Part shown: piece by piece, positions 7,801 through 12,243 of the stretch
How positions within the stretch are numbered: position 1 is the first letter of the stretch
How the letters are laid out: every line of letters begins with the position of its first letter
From: an uncultured Clostridium sp.
GTDB lineage: Bacteria; Bacillota; Clostridia; Lachnospirales; Lachnospiraceae
Assembly: GCA_958349075.1 (NCBI GenBank)
Contig: CATWBR010000093.1
Location: 1-12,243 of the forward strand
Direction: 5' to 3'
DNA length: 12,243 nucleotides
The notes under the pieces: model-generated
What the model was told of the DNA's origin: nothing
Databases searched by the model: none
Seen by the model: only the letters and a program-made list of their open reading frames with translations
Program-made: the position numbers and the translations under genes

Positions 7801-7833
7801 GCCGCCGGACCGGTTTTGCCACAGTCCGGCGGC
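7801..7833 (+). terminator. Candidate terminator hairpin after the Crp-like gene
   Basis: GCCGCCGGAC (7801-7810) and GTCCGGCGGC (7824-7833) form a perfect 10-bp GC-rich stem with a 13-base loop, two bases after the stop codon. The following bases are CT-rich but have no clear T-run, so the terminator may be weak or Rho-assisted. Confidence 0.6.
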
Positions 7834-7861
7834 GTCTCTGCGCCCTCTTTCGCCGTATCCC

Positions 7862-7879
7862 GTGTAACCTTTGTTACAC
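7862..7879. promoter_or_regulatory. Crp/Fnr-type operator 2 (upstream of the M20 peptidase)
   Basis: GTGTAACCTTTGTTACAC has perfect 7-bp arms around CTTT, i.e. TGTAA, six bases, TTACA. This is the CRP site geometry (TGTGA, six bases, TCACA) with the G at half-site position 7 changed to A in both arms. Its centre is about 58.5 bases upstream of the predicted start of the M20 transcript, the same placement as operator 1 relative to the carrier gene. Confidence 0.8.
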
Positions 7880-7916
7880 TGTAATGAATCCTATCGATCA
7901 CTGGCCGTTTATTTAC

Positions 7917-7922
7917 TATAAT
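7917..7922 (+). promoter_or_regulatory. -10 box of the M20 peptidase promoter
   Basis: A perfect TATAAT follows TTTAC. The hexamer 17 bases upstream (TCGATC) is a poor -35 box, which fits a promoter that needs an activator bound at the operator 7862-7879. The predicted start is near 7929, with a leader of about 59 bases. Confidence 0.6.
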
Positions 7923-7987
7923 GGGCGCAGTTAAAGTGAACAGTACTGTTATTATATCCAGTACAGGAAGGTTTTATGGAGGTCGTT

Positions 7988-9457
7988 ATGGAAATCATGA
8001 TACAGGAAATTTTTGATTACGTTGATAACCATTTTGAAGAGATGGTGGAAGAACTTGGGGAACTGTGCTCCTACCGCAGCACAGCCGGGGACGAGCAGGG
8101 CCTGTCACAGACAAGGGAATGGATTTTAAATAAATTAGGCCGCTTAAACATTCCCCACAAATGCCATCCGGTTGAGGGCGGAAACGCGATCATATCCGCC
8201 GGTATGGCCGGAACGCCACGGACAATACGGAAAAAAGCGCAGACGGGAGGCGCTCCGGAAATCACCCCTTCTGAGAATCTTCTTCCCACACTGCTCTTTT
8301 ACAACCATTATGACGTTGTCCGGGAAGGAAAAAAAGATCTCTGGAGCTCTTCCCCTTTTATTCCGGAAATCCGTGACGGAGCCATGTACGCCAGGGGAGT
8401 TTCCGACAATAAAGGCCCCCTTCTGTCCCGTATCCAGGCCATTCAGGCCATACTTGCCGTCACGGGGGAACTTCCGGTCAATGTAAAATTCTTTTTCGAG
8501 GGAGATGAAGAAACCAGCAGCCCTTCCCTCGGTAAATTCACCTCCGGGCAGCCGGAACTTTTTAAAGAACTCACTAAAGCCGACGCCTGCCTGTGGGAAA
8601 ACGGGCGTAAGGACAGCAAAGGGCGTCCGTGGGCCCGGTTCGGCGTGCGCGGAAGCATCAGCTTCGACCTGTCCGTGGAGACATCGGCGAAGGATGTCCA
8701 TGCCCGGATGGGAACCGTAATTCCCAGCGCCTCCTGGCGTCTTGTCTGGGCTCTCGCCAGCCTGAAAAACGGGGATGAACGGATTGCCATCGACGGATTC
8801 TATGATGACGTGCTCCCCGTTACCGCGGACGATGAAAAGATTCTGGAGGCATTTCCCTATGATGAGGAAGATTTGAAGAACAAGATGAAGCTCGGTTCCT
8901 TTCTGAGGGATGCCACGGGCCTTCAGTTAAAAAAACAAATCTATATGGAACCTTCCGTTTCCATATGCGGCCTGGAGGCCGGGGAAATGTACAACGGTAT
9001 CCGCGGGATTGTGCCCCACAAGGCCTCGGCCAGAGTCTCCTTCTATCTTGTGGCCAACCAGGATCCGAAAAAGGTGGAACGCCAATTCAGGGAGCACCTG
9101 GACCGCCGCGGCTTCTCCGATATTATGATAACGTCCCGTGGAGTGAACACCCCGGTCCGCACGCCGGTCGATATTCCGTTTAAAGACCAGCTCATAAGCG
9201 CGGCTGCAAAGGTGTACCGGGAACCCATGGTCATTGAACCGACGCAGCTCGGCGGCGGCCCCGCCATCTATTTCCACCGCGCATGGCCCCGGATGCCCAT
9301 CGTTGGGGCAGGCCCCGGAAATACCGACGGAAACCACCATGCCCCGGATGAAAATATACGCCTCCTGGATTATAAGGAATCCGTCAAGCATATGATTGCC
9401 CTTCTCTATGAGATGGGCTGCGGCTGTGAGGAACGTGAAAAACAGATTATGAAATAA
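7988..9457 (+). CDS. M20 family metallopeptidase (dipeptidase-like)
   Basis: The product is 489 residues, typical of the carnosinase/PepV-like part of the M20 family, which cleaves dipeptides or N-acyl amino acids with two metal ions. Visible residues are NHYDV (His107, Asp109), GVSDNKG (Asp140, bridging), EGDEETSS (Glu174 general base, Glu175 ligand), LWENG (Glu204, the Asp/Glu ligand) and NHHAPDE (His451). The lid domain lies at about 222-390. A polar insertion at about 73-98 separates two core strands that are normally close. No signal peptide is visible, so it is cytoplasmic. ATG 7988 follows GGAGG by five bases; ATG 7976 (AGGAAGG, four-base spacing) is the alternative and adds four residues. 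The gene has its own promoter and operator 2, and probably hydrolyses peptides that enter through the nearby carrier. Confidence 0.93.
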   Translation: MEIMIQEIFDYVDNHFEEMVEELGELCSYRSTAGDEQGLSQTREWILNKLGRLNIPHKCHPVEGGNAIISAGMAGTPRTIRKKAQTGGAPEITPSENLLPTLLFYNHYDVVREGKKDLWSSSPFIPEIRDGAMYARGVSDNKGPLLSRIQAIQAILAVTGELPVNVKFFFEGDEETSSPSLGKFTSGQPELFKELTKADACLWENGRKDSKGRPWARFGVRGSISFDLSVETSAKDVHARMGTVIPSASWRLVWALASLKNGDERIAIDGFYDDVLPVTADDEKILEAFPYDEEDLKNKMKLGSFLRDATGLQLKKQIYMEPSVSICGLEAGEMYNGIRGIVPHKASARVSFYLVANQDPKKVERQFREHLDRRGFSDIMITSRGVNTPVRTPVDIPFKDQLISAAAKVYREPMVIEPTQLGGGPAIYFHRAWPRMPIVGAGPGNTDGNHHAPDENIRLLDYKESVKHMIALLYEMGCGCEEREKQIMK

Positions 9458-9460
9458 TCT
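9444..9460. repeat. Small dyad across two convergent stop codons
   Basis: AGATTAT (9444-9450), GAA, ATAATCT (9454-9460) is a perfect 7-bp inverted repeat. It contains the TAA stops of both the M20 gene and the convergent glycosylase-like gene, which overlap by 11 bases. The arms are too AT-rich for a strong terminator; no other terminator is visible between the two genes. Confidence 0.4.
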
Positions 9461-10040
9461 TTAACATGGCGGCGATATCTTCGGCTGCCATCTGCGCTTT
9501 TGACTTTTCAATCAGGATATTGCCCCCTGTCATGATGTAGGACGGCAATATCCTGATACTCCCGTAATAAATCTCGGTGCTTCGTATCTTGTAAGTGGAA
9601 ATGGCCGGAACCGCGTTCTTCCCGGTCTGTTTTTTCGTAATCGCATTAAACGCCTTCTTTGCCACATCCCCCATCAGCATAATGACCCTGAGGTTGGGAA
9701 ATAGGGCAATCTCCTTTTCCAGATAAGGCAGGCTCTTTTCAATGCTGCCTTTCTCAACGGCATATTCCGACTTTGGAGTTTTAACGGCATTCGTGATATA
9801 AATCCCCTTCTGCAGGATGTCCTGAATGGACGTTACCGCTGCCCCCGCATTCTGAAAAAGGGGAATTGTGGTTTTCATGTAACCGGCGTCGGCCGGTCCG
9901 TAAAAATCCTCACGCGGATCCGCCGGAACCACCTCGTTAATCATCACCGCATGAATCTCCGACGGATCAATCTCGACATCGTTTAAGTATAATCGCTCCG
10001 CTATCCCTGCTGTTTTTTCCAGTTCTCTTTTTACATTCAT
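9447..10040 (-). CDS. Uracil-DNA glycosylase superfamily protein
   Basis: The 197-residue protein resembles the short UDG-like proteins common in Clostridia. Family-type segments are INEVVPADP (34-42, in the place of the catalytic GQDPYH-like loop), NAVKTPK (84-90), VIMLMGDVAKKAF (119-131, the strand-helix equivalent of the UDG core) and LPSYIMTG (165-172, in the place of the HPSP-like DNA-intercalating loop). The superfamily removes uracil or related bases from DNA, but this subfamily has divergent catalytic loops and its activity is not certain from sequence. The start ATG 10040 follows AAAGGAG with seven bases between. It is a single-gene unit with its own promoter, and its 3' end overlaps the M20 gene by 11 bases. 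Confidence 0.82.
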   Translation of the reverse strand: MNVKRELEKTAGIAERLYLNDVEIDPSEIHAVMINEVVPADPREDFYGPADAGYMKTTIPLFQNAGAAVTSIQDILQKGIYITNAVKTPKSEYAVEKGSIEKSLPYLEKEIALFPNLRVIMLMGDVAKKAFNAITKKQTGKNAVPAISTYKIRSTEIYYGSIRILPSYIMTGGNILIEKSKAQMAAEDIAAMLKIIS

Positions 10041-10114
10041 CGTTTCACTCCTTTATGGTGATTCAGCGCGGCTTCGCACCGCTCTGTCAGTCTGTTGTCC
10101 CGCAAGTTTATTAT

Positions 10115-10144
10115 ATTGTACTAATCATGACAACGTCATGTCAA
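10115..10144 (-). promoter_or_regulatory. Promoter of the glycosylase-like gene with dyad in the spacer
   Basis: On the minus strand, consensus TTGACA (10144-10139), 18 bases and TACAAT (10120-10115) form a promoter; an overlapping TATAAT (10115-10110) is spaced too far, at 23. CATGAC AAC GTCATG (10126-10140) is a perfect dyad lying almost wholly in the spacer. Such placement is typical of MerR-family activators and also of simple repressors. The cognate regulator is not identifiable here. Confidence 0.6.
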
Positions 10145-10329
10145 GTTTCATACCGATATGTCAAAAATGGTGGAAAATGTTACTGTTCACACCGTGCCCG
10201 GTAAAACGCCTCCTCCCATCCGGCACCCCGTAGCGGATTTCGCTGATTTTGCTGCATTCGCTTTTTATGGGGAATACAAAACAGGGTATCTATGATATTC
10301 TTTTATTAAAAACAGAGGTGGTGATTTGA
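10145..10329. other. Intergenic stretch between the glycosylase-like and XRE genes
   Basis: No gene is visible. GTGCCCGG (near 10193) and CCGGCAC (near 10220) can form a bulged stem. The segment of about 125 bases from 10145 to 10270 is GC-richer and unlike the AT-rich promoter stretches on either side, and its minus strand carries overlapping open stretches without a start or ribosome binding site. It could be a dispersed intergenic repeat. A promoter for the XRE gene should lie near 10275-10300 (TATGAT at 10291-10296), but the -35 is poor. Confidence 0.35.
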
Positions 10330-10800
10330 ATGAATCAGAAGAAAACAGGCAGTTTTATATCGGAAGTCCGCAGAGAAAAGGGGATGACCCAGGCAGAACT
10401 TGCAGAAAAACTCGGCGTCACCAACAAGACCGTCTCCCGGTGGGAAACGGGAAATTATATGCCGGATTTGTCGACAATACAGTCTTTGTGTGCAGAACTG
10501 GAAATCGGCGTGAATGAATTTATCAGCGGGGAACGGCTCAGCAGTGAGGAGTTCCGGGAGCATGCCGACAACAATGTCATTTCCGTTTTAAACAGGGAAG
10601 CCCAGATGCTGAAGGAAAAAAGAATAAGCGATTTTCTTAGCGGAGGAGGAACCGGCCTGCTCGTATCCGCCCTGTCGTCGGCCAACGGCCTGGGAAGAAC
10701 CGTCGTTATTATTGCGGGCCTCCTTATGATATTTACAGGGTGGTATTTCCGGTCGAAGCTCGACAAGAGAATTTTATCGGCTCCGGAATCCGGGGATTGA
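10330..10800 (+). CDS. XRE-family HTH regulator with C-terminal membrane segment
   Basis: The 156-residue protein starts with a classic Cro/C1-type HTH (about 8-62; TQAELAEKLGVTNKTVSRWETG at 20-41 covers the two DNA-contact helices). A charged linker (about 68-100) is followed by a hydrophobic C-terminus: a weak segment at about 106-118 and a convincing transmembrane helix at about 122-141 (VVIIAGLLMIFTGWYF), then a short charged tail. This suggests a membrane-tethered regulator, a layout seen in many small Bacillota XRE proteins. The start ATG 10330 follows GAGGTGG by eight bases. The last coding bases form the left arm of the hairpin 10778-10822. No partner gene is obvious; the target could be itself or the divergent glycosylase-like gene. 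Confidence 0.9.
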   Translation: MNQKKTGSFISEVRREKGMTQAELAEKLGVTNKTVSRWETGNYMPDLSTIQSLCAELEIGVNEFISGERLSSEEFREHADNNVISVLNREAQMLKEKRISDFLSGGGTGLLVSALSSANGLGRTVVIIAGLLMIFTGWYFRSKLDKRILSAPESGD

Positions 10801-10822
10801 TGAGGACCGGATTCCGGAGCCG
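10778..10822. terminator. Bidirectional terminator hairpin between convergent genes
   Basis: CGGCTCCGGAATCCGG (10778-10793) and its exact complement at 10807-10822 form a perfect 16-bp stem with a 13-base loop. The XRE stop codon lies in the loop, so the left arm encodes the last residues of that protein. The methyltransferase stop is 10 bases to the right. Neither side has a long T-run (GTTTCC on plus, ATAAAATTCTC on minus), so efficiency is uncertain. Confidence 0.72.
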
Positions 10823-10831
10823 GTTTCCGTA

Positions 10832-11644
10832 CTACTTTATCATGCATCCGGGTGAATTCCGGAATACGTCAACCGCATGGCTCGTAATGCCTATCATGTC
10901 TTCGCGTTCACAGGTGGCAAAATGGTATTTCAAATATAACCGGAATGCATCGTTATCCATCGCATCCACCGCCTCGCGCATGAATAAGGCGCAGCCGTCG
11001 GCCGCAACATAATGCAGCCTGGTTACCGGTAGTTCAGCCATCAGTTCATCGATATCTTCCCTGCGGACAAGCTCAAACAAATCCTTTGGTTCGGACTTTG
11101 CCGCAAATGTCCCGGAATCGAGCAGCCCATTTTTGATATAATCGGCAACACTGATATTTCCCCGGTGAAACCCTTCGTCAAGGAGACAGCCGTCGGATAT
11201 AACATACGCGGCAAAAATAACGCCTCCCGGTTTTGTTACCCGGATCGCCTCGCGCAGTGCCTGCTGCTTATCTTCTCTTTTGTAGAGATGATACAGCGGG
11301 CCTAATAATAGTGTGATATCATATCTCTTGTCCGGGAAAGCAGATAAATCCAGGGCATTCCCCTGGGTCACCGATATTTTTTCATCCGGCAGGGTATTTT
11401 GGCGGAAAACTTCTATGTTATGTTCAACCAGCTCCACCGCGTCAACGGTATATCCACCGCGTGCCAGCGCATGAGAATACCGGCCGGTACCCGCACCGAT
11501 TTCAAGAACACGGTCGCCCGGTTTTATGTATTTTTCTATATAGCGCATCGTTGTAAGAAATTCGACGGTCCCATGCTTAAACTCCAGCCGCCTGTCCTCA
11601 TCGTAGTGATTGTAGAAGTCAATTACGTATTGATTTATCTTCAT
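10832..11644 (-). CDS. Class I SAM-dependent methyltransferase
   Basis: The 270-residue protein has a Rossmann-type methyltransferase fold. Motif I VLEIGAGTGRYS (46-57) binds S-adenosylmethionine, an acidic strand end follows (DAVELVEHN, about 69-77), GNALDL (95-100) is motif II-like, LLGPLYHL (113-120) is the post-motif strand, and VTKPGGVIF (about 136-144) is motif III. No NPPY/DPPY motif is present, so it is not an amino-DNA methyltransferase; a small-molecule substrate is likelier, but unknown. The chosen ATG (11644) overlaps the TetR stop as ATGA, indicating translational coupling; a TTG at 11656, with AGGAAA upstream, is an alternative adding four residues. Its co-transcription with a TetR regulator suggests induction by a compound that the enzyme modifies, which is inference. 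Confidence 0.88.
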   Translation of the reverse strand: MKINQYVIDFYNHYDEDRRLEFKHGTVEFLTTMRYIEKYIKPGDRVLEIGAGTGRYSHALARGGYTVDAVELVEHNIEVFRQNTLPDEKISVTQGNALDLSAFPDKRYDITLLLGPLYHLYKREDKQQALREAIRVTKPGGVIFAAYVISDGCLLDEGFHRGNISVADYIKNGLLDSGTFAAKSEPKDLFELVRREDIDELMAELPVTRLHYVAADGCALFMREAVDAMDNDAFRLYLKYHFATCEREDMIGITSHAVDVFRNSPGCMIK

Positions 11645-12225
11645 ATGATATTCCAATCCGGCTTTTCCTGCCTGATAAAAGCCGACAGTATATTTGCCAA
11701 CATTTTTTCCGCACTGTTTCTATCCAATGATAATTTTTTCGTTGCAGTTAATACCGCTATACCATGGGTATAAAGAAAGAGATCCAGAAAGATTACCCTG
11801 CCGCGTTCCGGCTCTATCCCAATGTTTTCCGAAAAAATCTCCGCCCTTTTTTCATTATCGGATTCATTATAGAAATCCTTTGCCTCTTCCATTTTTAAAT
11901 CCATATCTTTGATAAACAGAAGCTTAAATAAATACGTCTCCTCCCGGGCGAATTCTATATAGGACAGAGGCAGAATCAAAATGGGGCTTACCGCCGCCGA
12001 ATTACTATAGTTAATTACATACCGGTTATAAAATTCATAGGCATAGGCAAGAAATTCATGTTTCAGTTCTTCCATATTCTCATAGCACGTGAAAATAGGC
12101 CGTGTAGAACACTTCAATTTTCCTGCAATACTCCTCGCATTTACGGTCTCAAACCCGGTTTCTCTTGTGATTTGTAAAACCGTATTCAAAATCATTTCCT
12201 TTGTTATTTTTGCTGTAGGCGGCAT
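11641..12225 (-). CDS. TetR/AcrR-family transcriptional regulator
   Basis: The 194-residue protein has the usual TetR size. The N-terminal DNA-binding domain spans about 6-53, with ITKEMILNTVLQITRETGF as the first helix region and an HTH at about 28-48 (ARSIAGKLKCSTRPIFTCYENMEEL region; TRPIF replaces the more common xxxLY). The remaining 140 residues form the helical ligand-binding and dimer domain, with an aromatic-rich pocket region (FAREETYLFKLLFI, about 92-105). The start ATG 12225 follows AAGGTGAG by five bases. Its promoter and operator lie beyond the right edge. It is the first gene of a two-gene operon with the methyltransferase and probably represses it. Confidence 0.9.
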   Translation of the reverse strand: MPPTAKITKEMILNTVLQITRETGFETVNARSIAGKLKCSTRPIFTCYENMEELKHEFLAYAYEFYNRYVINYSNSAAVSPILILPLSYIEFAREETYLFKLLFIKDMDLKMEEAKDFYNESDNEKRAEIFSENIGIEPERGRVIFLDLFLYTHGIAVLTATKKLSLDRNSAEKMLANILSAFIRQEKPDWNII

Positions 12226-12243
12226 CTGTACTCACCTTTCTAT

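Noticed and set aside
7007..7822. Long minus-strand open frame (271 codons) opposite the Crp-like gene
   Set aside because: It is antisense to a clear Crp/Fnr protein, has no recognisable domain and no ribosome binding site; it is a shadow of a GC-biased gene.
10126..10140. LexA/SOS box at the glycosylase-like gene
   Set aside because: The dyad CATGAC-N3-GTCATG does not match the Bacillota LexA consensus with GAAC and GTTC half-sites.
9447..11656. Restriction-modification or defence island made of the glycosylase-like, XRE and methyltransferase genes
   Set aside because: The methyltransferase lacks DNA-methyltransferase catalytic motifs and is coupled to a TetR regulator, there is no nuclease, and the genes are in three separate transcription units.
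1..12243. CRISPR array, tRNA or rRNA gene, insertion sequence
   Set aside because: No regularly spaced direct repeats, no tRNA-like cloverleaf or rRNA-like stretch, and no transposase reading frame were seen on either strand.

Overview
The window looks like chromosomal accessory DNA from a low-to-mid GC Bacillota, most probably a gut-type Clostridia (Lachnospiraceae-like). The reasons are strong GGAGG-type ribosome binding sites on nearly every gene, TTGACA/TATAAT-type promoters, a BceAB/MacB-like ABC-FtsX pair, a YfcC-family carrier, a Crp/Fnr regulator, and short single-promoter operons. The genus assignment is inference. I see no rRNA, tRNA, CRISPR array, transposase or phage gene.

Layout. 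(1) 1-3437, plus strand: an ABC ATPase and an 845-residue FtsX-type permease sharing an ATGA overlap, with a 31-bp palindrome at the very left edge of the window. (2) 3438-3801: an intergenic stretch holding a 205-bp imperfect palindrome with perfect 14-bp ends, then a Rho-independent terminator that serves the minus-strand operon. (3) 3802-9457: a peptide or amino-acid utilisation island. A YfcC-family carrier and an M28 family peptidase form a minus-strand operon. A Crp/Fnr-type regulator is divergent from it, and an M20 family peptidase follows on the plus strand. (4) 9447-10040, minus: a uracil-DNA-glycosylase-superfamily protein, convergent with and overlapping the M20 gene. (5) 10330-10800, plus: a small XRE regulator with a C-terminal membrane segment, ending inside a 16-bp-arm hairpin. 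(6) 10832-12225, minus: a TetR-type regulator translationally coupled to a class I SAM methyltransferase.

The best-supported new observation is a small self-contained regulon. Two 18-bp operators that match at 17 of 18 positions (GTGTARCCTTTGTTACAC) lie at 6995-7012 and 7862-7879. One is upstream of the carrier-M28 operon and the other upstream of the M20 gene, both centred about 59 bp before the predicted transcription start. They have exactly the CRP architecture (5-bp half-site, 6-bp spacer, 5-bp half-site), but with TGTAA instead of TGTGA. The Crp-like protein encoded between them carries Val190 where E. coli CRP has Glu181, the residue that reads that very base pair. The sequence therefore suggests a local Crp/Fnr variant with altered specificity controlling peptide uptake and hydrolysis.

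Other points worth a look are the 205-bp palindromic element, an M28 peptidase in which the usual catalytic Glu-Glu pair is replaced by His-Ser, and a dyad placed between the -35 and -10 boxes of the glycosylase-like gene (a MerR-like arrangement).
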